A stretch of DNA of 37,591 nucleotides from Gammaproteobacteria bacterium (GCA_026706895.1 JAPOXW010000028.1:1-37591); one strand, 5' to 3'; positions 17,572 through 26,545 are shown, numbered from the stretch's first letter. The notes: generated from the sequence alone by a model not told the origin. Made by a program: numbers and translations.

Positions 17572-18465
17572 ATGGATTGGATAACTAAACAAAGAATTCG
17601 GCGAAGTTTGTGGACTACTGCAGCACTTGTTTTGTTCGGTTGGAGTGTTATCTACTTCACTCCTTGGAGCGAAATTGGGTGTTGGTTGCAGAAAGTAGAA
17701 GAGAATAGGGAATCTAACTCAACGACTATCCGTAATGTTGGTTTAATTCCTATCGCCATATTCGCCCTGCTAGTTGCATTTTGGCGTAGTAAAGTGGCTC
17801 ACTTGAGCCTTTTAAACGAGCGGCATCAAAAAAGTTCTGAAATGCTTGGTAGTGAAGTACTCGCGGCCCGCCTCGGTGGCATATATGCTCTTGATGCCCT
17901 TGCGAAAGAGTATCCTAAAAAATACCACGTTCAAGCTATTCGCTTATTTTGTGCATTCGTTCGGCGTCCAACTGTGGATGAAAGAGCCAAACAAGACCAG
18001 CCGGTACAAATCAAAACCGCAGGGGAAAATTATGTGCCCAAATTTCGGATACGTGAAGATATCCAAGCCATCATGGACATAATCAGCACCCGCAATGAAG
18101 CACACATAAATCACGAGAAAAAAGCTGGCCTTTTTTGGGTAGATCTACAACACAGTGACTTGAAGTGCGTGAACCTTGCAGGTAAGAAATTGCCCTACTC
18201 CATATTCTACGGTGCAGATTTATCGTTTGCAGTACTTGTGGGAGCAGATTTAACTGAAGCACAATTGTTGGATGCTGATTTGACTGGAACTCAATTTTCC
18301 GACACTGCCGGTAGTGGGTTTTTTGGTGGTGCTATTGGCCTCACCCAAGACCAACTTGATATAGCTCGTGCTGACCCTGAGCGCCCACCCAAACTTGATG
18401 GCGTAACTGACGCACAAACAGGCAAACAACTAGTGTGGCGAGGGAAACCGCTTCATGATGCGTGA
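17572..18465 (+). CDS. Membrane-anchored pentapeptide-repeat protein
   Basis: The 297-residue product has two hydrophobic helices near the N-terminus (about residues 15-30 and 55-72), then a helical region (LGSEVLAARLGGIYALDALAKEYPKKYH). A short run of pentapeptide A(D/N)LxX repeats follows around residues 185-235 (ADLSFAVLVGADLTEAQLL, ADLTGTQF). This layout resembles small accessory membrane proteins with pentapeptide repeats; the function is unknown. Base composition is far more AT-rich than ubiG, implying acquisition. A GTG two codons upstream (17566) is an alternative start; neither has a strong Shine-Dalgarno. Confidence 0.8.
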   Translation: MDWITKQRIRRSLWTTAALVLFGWSVIYFTPWSEIGCWLQKVEENRESNSTTIRNVGLIPIAIFALLVAFWRSKVAHLSLLNERHQKSSEMLGSEVLAARLGGIYALDALAKEYPKKYHVQAIRLFCAFVRRPTVDERAKQDQPVQIKTAGENYVPKFRIREDIQAIMDIISTRNEAHINHEKKAGLFWVDLQHSDLKCVNLAGKKLPYSIFYGADLSFAVLVGADLTEAQLLDADLTGTQFSDTAGSGFFGGAIGLTQDQLDIARADPERPPKLDGVTDAQTGKQLVWRGKPLHDA

Positions 18466-18488
18466 TGCATATAAAAACATTTGAATTG

Positions 18489-18511
18489 AGCCTTTGAGAA
18501 AACTCAAGGCT
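18489..18511. terminator. Hairpin between convergent genes
   Basis: AGCC-T-TTGAG / AAAA loop / CTCAAGGCT forms a 9-bp stem with one bulged T between the convergent pentapeptide-repeat and AAA ATPase genes. No clear T-run follows on either strand. A shared terminator is plausible from position. Confidence 0.4.
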
Positions 18512-18554
18512 TACTGCTCTCATGCCCTCAACTCTGTTTCTGGAACTATTGCAT

Positions 18555-19781
18555 CTATGATTGGTCTCTGTTGGTTTCGCTTATCTGCCTACGAATAAAC
18601 CGGCCCAACAACGGTACGGCAAAAGAATATTTTCCGTAGCGATTCTTGTACACCAAGCCCTGGGCCGCGAGCGTGACGAGCATCTGGTGGATGTGGCTGT
18701 TGCCGAATGGCTTGGATAGCAGTTGTTCGGAAGTTTCGACCACTTCTTGGACGGTGAACTCACCGTCACCATCTCCGATCCACGCAATCACGGTGAGCAG
18801 TTCCCTTTGGCGGTCGGTGGCACGAGCCCATCGTCCCGCAAAAAAATCCGAATCCAGCTTCTGCTCGATCTCCTCAGCTGGGACTGACGCCTGTTCCCCC
18901 TTGTCGTACCTTTGAATGAACGCGTCGTAGACCTCCCGGCAGATAAACTGGATGAAATAGGGGTAACCTCCCGACATCTCGATGATCATCTTCACGGATT
19001 GGTCGCTCAGGCGCACCGGGCAATCGGCATCCTCGATCGGCTTACGGATGGCTTCTTCGCTCTCGGCTTTGTTCAGACGATGCAGGAACCTGACCCGGAA
19101 CATCCTTTCCGAGAACGTCCTAGCCTCCACTAGTTTGGGAAACAGGGTCGGCAGTCCGGTCAGGACTAGCATCAGGGGAAAGCCCTTTCTCTGCAGCGAT
19201 TGGAAAGAATCCAACAGCAGAGACAGAGGGTATTGCTCCTTGTCCTGACGGTCGGCCAGATTCTGGGCCTCGTCATAGGCGAAGATGACTCCGCGCAACT
19301 TCGGGGCCGCCTTTGACAAGGCATGCCAAGTCATTTCCAGAACGCCCTTGGTCTTGTCCAGGCTCAGCCCCGGAATTTGTCGATAAGCCTCCGCCAAGGT
19401 CTGAAAATCTAAGGTGTGCTGAATTTCCTCGGTGTCTGCCATAAATCCGGCATTACGAGCTTCTTCCGTCCGGATCACCACCTGCGAAGTCACAGGAGAC
19501 AGGTCTGTACACAGGCGGATGGCCAGATTTTCCTCGCTCATGCTCGCGGATTCCGAAAGGTCTGTTCCCACCCAGATCCAGCCGCGCTTCATCGCCAAGG
19601 GTTTGAGCGAGTCGAGAAGAACTGTCTTCCCGACTCCACGAAGCCCAGTTAAAACTAGGTTGTCCAGAATTTCCACCTGCTCAAGCAGGCGCAGGAATTC
19701 TTCACGTTCTGCCCGCCTTCCAGCAAGCCATGGAGGCTTGTGCCCGGCGCCCGGGCGAAAGGGATTGGAAAAATCTGCCAT
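18555..19781 (-). CDS. AAA-type ATPase, Orc/STAND-like accessory ATP-binding protein
   Basis: The 408-residue product has Walker A TGLRGVGKT (residues 45-53) and Walker B GVIFAYDEAQ with D170/E171. A GGYPYFIQFICREV segment follows, typical of the lid of archaeal-type/Orc1-Cdc6-like ATPases. A C-terminal winged-helix-like part (QRELLTVIAWIG, then HIHQMLVTLAAQGLVYKN) would bind DNA or a partner. The start at 19781 has CGGAG 7 bases upstream. Such lone ATPases occur in mobile or defence-associated regions; the role here is unknown. Confidence 0.82.
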   Translation of the reverse strand: MADFSNPFRPGAGHKPPWLAGRRAEREEFLRLLEQVEILDNLVLTGLRGVGKTVLLDSLKPLAMKRGWIWVGTDLSESASMSEENLAIRLCTDLSPVTSQVVIRTEEARNAGFMADTEEIQHTLDFQTLAEAYRQIPGLSLDKTKGVLEMTWHALSKAAPKLRGVIFAYDEAQNLADRQDKEQYPLSLLLDSFQSLQRKGFPLMLVLTGLPTLFPKLVEARTFSERMFRVRFLHRLNKAESEEAIRKPIEDADCPVRLSDQSVKMIIEMSGGYPYFIQFICREVYDAFIQRYDKGEQASVPAEEIEQKLDSDFFAGRWARATDRQRELLTVIAWIGDGDGEFTVQEVVETSEQLLSKPFGNSHIHQMLVTLAAQGLVYKNRYGKYSFAVPLLGRFIRRQISETNRDQS

Positions 19782-19799
19782 ATTTATACTCCGTTAGTT

Positions 19800-19821
19800 A
19801 TAAAACTAAATTTAGTTTTAT
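19800..19821. promoter_or_regulatory. 22-bp perfect palindrome upstream of the AAA ATPase gene
   Basis: Positions 19800-19821 are a perfect inverted repeat (core AAAACTAAATTTAGTTTT) centred between 19810 and 19811, ending 18 bp before the ATPase start. A second AAATTTAG at 19826-19833 repeats half of it 18 bp away. Size, symmetry and place suggest an operator for a dimeric regulator, perhaps the winged-helix ATPase itself (inference). Confidence 0.55.
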
Positions 19822-20061
19822 TTATAAATTTAGATAAATAAAGTATATCAACTTAATCTTCAAGGTCAACCCACCAGATTGTCAAACCAAAGCTGAAATT
19901 CTCCCTTTTGCGGTTGGGTTGGCGGGCGGCAGCCCCTGATCGACTATTTGACGACCTGCGCAAATCATCGAAAGCGTAAGCCAAAAAGCCAGACATTCGG
20001 GGAACGCCTACTAGAGCGAGCCCGATGGGGCTATTGTTGAGAATTCTTAAACTTTTCCCGC

Positions 20062-20088
20062 AGGTGGGTACGCACTCCGTACCTACTT
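20062..20088 (+). repeat. 11-bp-stem hairpin upstream of the phosphatase gene
   Basis: AGGTGGGTACG (20062-20072) pairs with CGTACCTACTT (20078-20088) around the loop CACTC, including two G-T pairs. No T-run follows. It may be a decayed terminator or the end of an inserted element; the function is unknown. Confidence 0.4.
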
Positions 20089-20172
20089 GCCACGACAGTC
20101 CTAAGCCGTCATCATACGGCCAACCGATGTCTGTGGTGTATCATTGCGCCCAATGTCTCTGTCCCCGGTAGG

Positions 20173-20216
20173 GGGAGTCCCTAAACCCTCCTCTTCCGAG
20201 CCGGAAAAAAGCCCCC
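20173..20216. repeat. Motif GGGAGTCCCTAAACC ... CGGAAA ... AGCCCCC, copy 1
   Basis: GGGAGTCCCTAAACC at 20173-20187, CGGAAA at 20202-20207 and AGCCCCC at 20210-20216 recur in the same order at 30153-30185 downstream of the TonB-dependent receptor. The first nine bases form a palindrome around one base. Shared order with different spacing suggests a dispersed intergenic element or binding site. Confidence 0.45.
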
Positions 20217-20246
20217 GAAAACACTGAACGACTCTCTATCCTCCCC

Positions 20247-20915
20247 GTGCCTCCCCCCATCCAAGGCGTACTCATGGACCTGGACGGAACTCTGGCCGAC
20301 ACCGCGCGCGACATCATCCCCATCTTGAACGCGCTCTGCCGGGAGGAGAACCATCCGCCCATCGACTACGACACCGCCCGCAACTGCGTCTCGCAGGGTG
20401 CCCGGGCAATGGTCCGGCTCGCGTTCGGCGAGACCCTCAGCGATGAACGGGAAGATCACCTGGTGGCGCGGCTGCTGGAGCTGTACGCCGAGGCTCCCTG
20501 CCGTGAAACGGTGCTGTTCGACGGCATGATGGACCTGCTTGAATTCCTCGCCCGCAACGGCACGCCCTGGGGCGTGGTGACCAACAAGGCCGGATACCTG
20601 GCGGAAGCCATCCTCGAGGCGATGGACTTCCCCGCCCCGCCTTCCTGCGTGATCGGCGGCGACACCCTGCCGCACCGAAAGCCCCGCCCGGAACCCCTGT
20701 TGGAGGCAGCCCGCCGCATCGAGGTGGACGCCCAACACTGCCTGTTCCTGGGCGACGACCCCCGCGACATGCAGGCGGCCCGCGCCGCGGGCATGACCGG
20801 CGTGATCGCCGCGTTCGGCTACATCCGCCCGGAGACCGATCTCTCGAGCTGGGAGGGCGACGCGACCATCCAGCATCCCGCTGAACTGAAGTCGTTCCTC
20901 AATTCCTCCTCATGA
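20247..20915 (+). CDS. HAD phosphatase, Gph/MupP type
   Basis: The 222-residue HAD-superfamily phosphatase has motif I DLDGTLADTA with both catalytic aspartates and a C1 helical cap. Motif II is VVTNKAG, motif III is around HRKPRPEPLL, and motif IV is GDDPRDMQAA. Family members hydrolyse phosphoglycolate (Gph) or MurNAc-6-phosphate (MupP). The ubiG...yciK neighbourhood is that of MupP, which feeds the AnmK-MupP-AmgK-MurU wall-recycling route, so MupP is favoured by context only. The start is GTG 20247; an in-frame ATG at 20274 would cut into the fold. The stop overlaps rmuC by 4 bp. Confidence 0.85.
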   Translation: MPPPIQGVLMDLDGTLADTARDIIPILNALCREENHPPIDYDTARNCVSQGARAMVRLAFGETLSDEREDHLVARLLELYAEAPCRETVLFDGMMDLLEFLARNGTPWGVVTNKAGYLAEAILEAMDFPAPPSCVIGGDTLPHRKPRPEPLLEAARRIEVDAQHCLFLGDDPRDMQAARAAGMTGVIAAFGYIRPETDLSSWEGDATIQHPAELKSFLNSSS

Positions 20916-22045
20916 CCACCTGGATCTGGGCCCTGATGTTCGTATGCGGCCTGTCGGTCGGCATCATCGTCGGCCTGTGGGTATCGCAACGCCGCGACCA
21001 GCAGCATCTCGGACAGCTCAACCAGACGTTGCGGGAGAGCTTCTCCGCGCTTTCGGTCGAAGCCCTGGAGCGCAACGCCGAGCGCCAGCGCGACTCGCTC
21101 GAGAATACGCTCAAGCCGCTGCAGGAGACGCTGGAACGCGCGCGCAAGCAGATCGACGAAATCGAAAAGGAACGGCATACCCACTACGGGCGTCTGACGC
21201 AGCAGTTGCAGGACGCGGTCACCTCGCAGGAGCAGTTGCGCCGCGAGACCCAGACCCTGTCGCAGGCATTGGCCCGCCCGCAGGTGCGCGGCTCCTACGG
21301 CGAAGTCACGCTGCGGCGGATCATCGAACTGGCCGGCATGACCGCGCACGTCGACTTCGTGGAACAGGCGCAGCAGGACAGCGGCCGGCGCCCGGACGTG
21401 GTGGTGCGCCTGCCGGAGAACCGGGTGCTCCCGATCGACGCCAAGGCGCCCCTGCAGAAGTACTCCGACGCCTATCGCGAGTCCGATCCGGAACGCCAGA
21501 AGGCACTGCTGCGGGAATTTGCGGGGTCGGTGCGCGCCATGGTCACGGACCTGTCGCGCAAGGAGTACTGGGCCGGGTTTGCGAGCGAGAACTCGCTGGA
21601 CTTCGTGGTGATGTTCGTGCCCGGCGACCAGTTCCTCAACGCTGCGCTGGAACAGGACCCGGAACTGATGGATTACGCCCTGCAGAAGAAGGTGCTGCTG
21701 GCCACGCCGAGCAGCCTGATGGCAATCCTGCGCGCGGTGGCGTACGGATGGAACCAGCAGAAGGTTGCGGAGAATGCCGAGCGGATTCGCAAGCTCGGCT
21801 ACGAATTGTGCGAGCGCGTCGCCGTCTTCTCGGAGCACATGGCGGCGCTCGGGAAATCTCTGGGTGGCAGCGTCGGCCGCTTCAACCAGATGGTCGGTTC
21901 CTGGGAGTCGCGTGTCCTGCCGACTGCGGGCAAGTTCCGCGAACTCGGCGTTGACTCACCCAAGAAAAATGCCGATGTCCAAGAACTGGTCCAGACTCCC
22001 CGCCAAACGACGGATTCAAAGGGTACCCCCGACGATGCCAACTGA
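20912..22045 (+). CDS. rmuC: DNA recombination protein RmuC
   Basis: RmuC is a predicted membrane-anchored nuclease that limits inversions at short inverted repeats. The 377-residue product has an N-terminal membrane helix (residues 5-24, WALMFVCGLSVGIIVGLW) and a coiled coil to about residue 125. The RmuC nuclease domain follows, with GSYGEVTLRRIIELAGM, LPENRVLPIDAKAPL (restriction-like D-x-K core) and FVVMFVPGDQFLNAAL. It overlaps the phosphatase gene upstream and the SDR gene downstream (11 bp), so the three are probably co-transcribed. Confidence 0.92.
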   Translation: MTTWIWALMFVCGLSVGIIVGLWVSQRRDQQHLGQLNQTLRESFSALSVEALERNAERQRDSLENTLKPLQETLERARKQIDEIEKERHTHYGRLTQQLQDAVTSQEQLRRETQTLSQALARPQVRGSYGEVTLRRIIELAGMTAHVDFVEQAQQDSGRRPDVVVRLPENRVLPIDAKAPLQKYSDAYRESDPERQKALLREFAGSVRAMVTDLSRKEYWAGFASENSLDFVVMFVPGDQFLNAALEQDPELMDYALQKKVLLATPSSLMAILRAVAYGWNQQKVAENAERIRKLGYELCERVAVFSEHMAALGKSLGGSVGRFNQMVGSWESRVLPTAGKFRELGVDSPKKNADVQELVQTPRQTTDSKGTPDDAN

Positions 22046-22793
22046 AACGGTCCCGGAGCAGGCTGAATACACGCCTTCTCCCGACGCCCTCGCCAACCGC
22101 GTGGTGATGGTCACCGGCGCGAGTTCCGGTATCGGCCGGGCCTGCGCCTGCGCCTGCGCCAAGGCCGGCGCCACGGTGATCCTGCTGGCCCGCGACGTCC
22201 CCCGGCTGGAGCAGACCTACGACCAGATCGTCGAGGCGGGCGGGCCGGAGCCCGTCATCCTCCCGCTCGACCTCAACGGCGCGACGACCGACGATTATGC
22301 GCAGGTGGCCGAACAGATCGGTCAGGATTTCGGGCGCCTGGACGGGCTGTTGAACAATGCCGGGCTGGTCGGCGGATTGCGCCCGATGCGCCTGCTCGAG
22401 CCGAGCGACTGGACCCGGCTCGCACGCGTCAACCTGCTGGGGCCCTGGCTGCTGACCCAGGCCTGCCTGCCCCTGCTGGACCGGGCGGAGGATCCCGCGA
22501 TCGCGTTCACGCTCGACAAGCGATCGCGGCGCGCCTATTGGGGCGCCTACGGCGTCGCCAAAGCAGGAGTTGCGAGGCTGGTCGACATCCTGTCGCAGGA
22601 ACTGAACGGCGACCACCCGATCCGGGTCAACGGCATCGACCCGGGACCGGTGGAGACGCGGCTGCGCCGGCAGAACTACCCGGGAGAGCCCGGCAACTCG
22701 CACTCTGCCCCGGAGCAGGTCGCGCCGGCGTTCGTCTACTTCCTGGGTTCGGACAGCCGCGGCATCACCGGCCGCGCCGTCCACCTCAAATAG
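22035..22793 (+). CDS. YciK-like short-chain dehydrogenase/reductase
   Basis: The 252-residue SDR protein has the cofactor motif TGASSGIG (residues 27-34), NNAG (107-110) and the catalytic YGVAK (172-176), followed by RVNGIDPGPVETRLR. WGAYGVAK and the ubiG-mupP-yciK neighbourhood point to the YciK subgroup. The usual catalytic serine before the Tyr is not evident (FTLDKRS in that place). Substrate unknown. The start at ATG 22035 lies inside the rmuC end. Its stop overlaps the convergent glycosylase gene by 8 bp. Confidence 0.88.
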   Translation: MPTETVPEQAEYTPSPDALANRVVMVTGASSGIGRACACACAKAGATVILLARDVPRLEQTYDQIVEAGGPEPVILPLDLNGATTDDYAQVAEQIGQDFGRLDGLLNNAGLVGGLRPMRLLEPSDWTRLARVNLLGPWLLTQACLPLLDRAEDPAIAFTLDKRSRRAYWGAYGVAKAGVARLVDILSQELNGDHPIRVNGIDPGPVETRLRRQNYPGEPGNSHSAPEQVAPAFVYFLGSDSRGITGRAVHLK

Positions 22794-23460
22794 GTTCCAC
22801 CGCCTGCCCGTAGACGCAGCGGGTCCGCAGGCGGCACTCCCCGCAATGCGGGCGACGGGCCAGGCAGACCCGCTTGCCGTGCAGCACGATGCGTGCATGG
22901 AATTCGTTGTAGAGCGCCGCGTCGCGCGGCAGTTCACGCTCGAACAACTGGCGCAGTTCCTCGTAGCCGACCCGCGACGACACCAGCCCGAGCCTTGAGA
23001 AGACCCGCCGGGTGTAGGCATCCACCACGAACACCGGCCGACCCAGGGCGTACAGCAGAATGTCGTCCGCCGTCTCCGGGCCGACGCCGTGGACCGCCAG
23101 CAGCTCCTCGCGCAGGTCTTCGGTGTCCCGGCGCTTCAGCCGGCGCAACGGTCCCCGCTCCCGGTACCATTCGCACAGGGCGCGCAGGCGTTTCTGCTTG
23201 ATGTTGTAGTAGCCGGACGGGCGGATCAGGTCGGCCAGTTGCGCGGGCGACAGGGCCAGGATCGCCTCGACGTCAAGACGGCCGGCCTCGCGCAGGCGGG
23301 CGATGGATTTCTCGACATTGACCCAGGCGGTGTTCTGCGTGAGAACCGCGCCGACCATGATCTCGAAAGCGCTGCGCGCCGGCCACCAGCCAAAGCGGCC
23401 GTTTCGAAGCGGAGCGGAGTGCTGCCGACGCAGCAGGTCGAGAATGTCGCGCAGGCTCAA
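22786..23460 (-). CDS. Endonuclease III-related HhH-GPD glycosylase (MagIII/COG2231-like)
   Basis: The 224-residue protein has the helix-hairpin-helix (VHGVGPETADDIL, residues 123-135), catalytic Asp147 (VFVVDAYTRR), and a C-terminal 4Fe-4S loop with Cys199, 206, 209 and 215 in the Cx6Cx2Cx5C spacing of endonuclease III. The lysine that makes endonuclease III a lyase is replaced (GPE where GRK is expected, Glu129). That fits a monofunctional alkyl-base glycosylase such as Helicobacter MagIII rather than Nth. It follows pntB immediately on the same strand (no gap) and may be read through from it. Confidence 0.85.
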   Translation of the reverse strand: MSLRDILDLLRRQHSAPLRNGRFGWWPARSAFEIMVGAVLTQNTAWVNVEKSIARLREAGRLDVEAILALSPAQLADLIRPSGYYNIKQKRLRALCEWYRERGPLRRLKRRDTEDLREELLAVHGVGPETADDILLYALGRPVFVVDAYTRRVFSRLGLVSSRVGYEELRQLFERELPRDAALYNEFHARIVLHGKRVCLARRPHCGECRLRTRCVYGQAVEPI

Positions 23461-24852
23461 CTAGTTGAGGGCCTGAACGATTTCCTCAGCCATCTTCTTG
23501 GCGTCCCCGAACAGCATCATGGTCTTGTCGCGGAAGAACAACTCGTTGTCCACGCCGGCGTAGCCGGAACCCAGGGAGCGTTTCAGGAACAGCGTCGTGC
23601 CCGCCTTCTCGACATCCAGGATCGGCATGCCGTAGATCGGGCTGGACGGATCCGTCTTCGCCAGCGGATTGGTGACGTCGTTGGCGCCGATCACGAACGC
23701 CACGTCGGCGGTCGAAAACTCGTGGTTGATTTCCTCAAGTTCGAACACCTCGTCGTACGGCACCGAGGCCTCCGCCAGAAGCACGTTCATGTGCCCCGGC
23801 ATGCGTCCGGCCACCGGGTGGATCGCGTACTTGACGTCAACGCCCTTCTCTTTCAGCAGATCCGCCATCTCGCGCAGTGCGTGCTGTGCCTGAGCCACCG
23901 CCATGCCATAGCCCGGCACCACGATCACCTGGTTGGCGTTACTCATGATGAAGGCGGCATCGTCTGCGCTGCCCTGCTTGACCGAGCGGCTCCCAGCTGC
24001 CTGTTGCGCCGCGGCGACCGTCTCGCCGCCGAAGCCGCCCAGCAGCACGTTGAAGATAGAGCGGTTCATGCCCTTGCACATGATGTAGCTCAGGATCGCG
24101 CCAGCCGAACCGACCAATGCGCCGGTGATGATCAGTGCCGTGTTGGTCAGCGTGAAGCCAATGCCGCAAGCGGCCCAACCGGAGTAGGAATTCAGCATGG
24201 ACACCACCACCGGCATGTCCGCACCACCGATCGGGATGATGATCAGGAAGCCGATCAAGAACGACAGGATCACGATGGCCCAGAACGAGGTCGGGTCCTG
24301 CCCGAAGACCAGCGCGACGGTCAGGGCGACGATAGCGATGCCGATGACGGCATTCAGCGGGTGCTGCAGGGGAAACACCACCGGGTTGCCGCTGACCAGG
24401 CCCTGCAGCTTGGCGAATGCCACCACGGAGCCGGAGAAGGTGATGGCGCCGACCGCGGCGCCGATACTCATCTCGATCAGCGAGGCCGTGCCGATGTTGC
24501 CAAAGGTCCCGATGCCGTAGGCTTCCGGATGGTAGAACGCGGCAACCGCCACCAGCACTGCGGCCATACCGACCAAGGAGTGGAACGCGGCCACCAACTG
24601 CGGCAGCGCCGTCATGTTGATGCGGAACGCGACCAGCGTTCCGATCGTACCGCCGACGAGAATGCCGGCGAAGATGATTTCGTAACTGATGACCTCCGGG
24701 TCCAGCAACGTGGTGGTCACGGCGATGATCATGCCGATGATGCCCATCACGTTGCCCTGGCGCGCCGAAGTCGGGGACGACAGCCCGCGCAGCGCCATGA
24801 TGAAGCACACGGCGGCGACGAGGTACGCGAATCCGGTCCAGTCTGCACTCAT
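23461..24852 (-). CDS. pntB: NAD(P) transhydrogenase subunit beta PntB
   Basis: PntB carries most of the proton channel and the NADP(H)-binding domain III of the proton-translocating transhydrogenase. The 463-residue product has about nine hydrophobic helices in residues 1-270. Domain III follows, with the fingerprint VIVVPGYGMAVAQAQ, HPVAGRMPGHMNVLLAEA, ANDVTNPLAK and LFLKRSLGSGYAGVDNELF. It lies 18 bp after pntA2. The complex reduces NADP+ with NADH at the expense of the proton gradient. Confidence 0.97.
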   Translation of the reverse strand: MSADWTGFAYLVAAVCFIMALRGLSSPTSARQGNVMGIIGMIIAVTTTLLDPEVISYEIIFAGILVGGTIGTLVAFRINMTALPQLVAAFHSLVGMAAVLVAVAAFYHPEAYGIGTFGNIGTASLIEMSIGAAVGAITFSGSVVAFAKLQGLVSGNPVVFPLQHPLNAVIGIAIVALTVALVFGQDPTSFWAIVILSFLIGFLIIIPIGGADMPVVVSMLNSYSGWAACGIGFTLTNTALIITGALVGSAGAILSYIMCKGMNRSIFNVLLGGFGGETVAAAQQAAGSRSVKQGSADDAAFIMSNANQVIVVPGYGMAVAQAQHALREMADLLKEKGVDVKYAIHPVAGRMPGHMNVLLAEASVPYDEVFELEEINHEFSTADVAFVIGANDVTNPLAKTDPSSPIYGMPILDVEKAGTTLFLKRSLGSGYAGVDNELFFRDKTMMLFGDAKKMAEEIVQALN

Positions 24853-24870
24853 GTCTCTACCCTCGCCCGC

Positions 24871-25265
24871 TTACTTCTTCTTCTTGAACATGGCCAGCAT
24901 CCGCTGGGTCACCAGGAACCCGCCGAAGATGTTGACCGAGGCCAGCGTGACGGCAAGGAAGCCCATCAGGCTGGAGAGGTCCACGTCCGCCAATTCAGCC
25001 GCCGGGCCCGCGGCCAGCAGGCCGCCGACGATGATGACCGAAGAGATGGCGTTGGTGACCGACAGCAGCGGCGAATGCAGCGCCGGAGTCACGCTCCAGA
25101 CCACGTAGAAGCCGACAAAGCAGGCCAGCACGAAAACGGTGAACAGGTGCAGGAACGAGGGTCCCCCCGTCACGGCGGTTTCCACACCGCCGGCTGCGGA
25201 CATCGCGAGGTTCGCGACTTCCGAGACCTGGACCAGACCCTGGGTGAAAACGGTGGCGTCGAGCA

Positions 25266-25269
<4 letters not shown>
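24871..25269 (-). CDS. pntA2: NAD(P) transhydrogenase subunit alpha, membrane part (PntAB/PntA2)
   Basis: The 132-residue protein has four hydrophobic helices (such as [20 protein letters not shown] and [13 protein letters not shown]) and the [16 protein letters not shown] end typical of the membrane piece of the alpha subunit. In E. coli this piece is fused to the NAD-binding part; here alpha is split, as in Rhodospirillum and many proteobacteria. It overlaps pntA1 by 4 bp (ATGA). Confidence 0.95.
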
Positions 25270-26420
<1,151 letters not shown>

Positions 26421-26449
26421 GCTGGGAAATCTGCTGGTTGTCCAGTTTT

Positions 26450-26492
26450 CTCAATCAAAAAATACGCACTCCGAATGCGGGAAGTGCGTATT
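26450..26492 (-). terminator. Intrinsic-terminator-like hairpin in front of pntA1
   Basis: On the minus strand AATACGCACT (26492-26483) and AGTGCGTATT (26470-26461) form a perfect 10-bp stem around 12 bases, followed directly by a T-run (TTTTTTGATTGAG). It may end the transcript of the broken methyltransferase. It also lies downstream of the only evident pntA1 promoter, so it could act as an attenuator. Confidence 0.65.
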
Positions 26493-26500
26493 AGGAAATC

Positions 26501-26506
26501 ATTATA
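26501..26506 (-). promoter_or_regulatory. Candidate -10 element TATAAT upstream of pntA1
   Basis: The minus strand reads TATAAT at 26506-26501. No good -35 is seen at 16-18 bp. Transcription from here would start near 26494, at the very base of the hairpin at 26461-26492, about 75 nt before the pntA1 ATG. Confidence 0.4.
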
Positions 26507-26522
26507 CATCACCCGGATTTTT

Positions 26523-26539
26523 GGTTCGCCCTGCGAACC
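26523..26539. repeat. Perfect 7-bp inverted repeat
   Basis: GGTTCGC and GCGAACC flank a 3-base loop just past the stop codon of the broken methyltransferase. On the plus strand a T-run precedes rather than follows it, so it is not a clean terminator. Confidence 0.4.
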
Positions 26540-26545
26540 GGGAAG

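Larger units (their letters stand above)
19822..20246. other. 425 bp without a convincing gene
   Basis: The first about 40 bp are AT-rich (promoter region of the ATPase). On the plus strand 19933-20040 reads open with an ending GERLLERARWGYC-stop that could be the tail of a lost gene, but it has no start and no recognisable homology. Further on are a hairpin at 20062-20088 and a repeated motif at 20173-20216. The segment probably marks the right end of the insertion between ubiG and the phosphatase gene. Confidence 0.5.
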
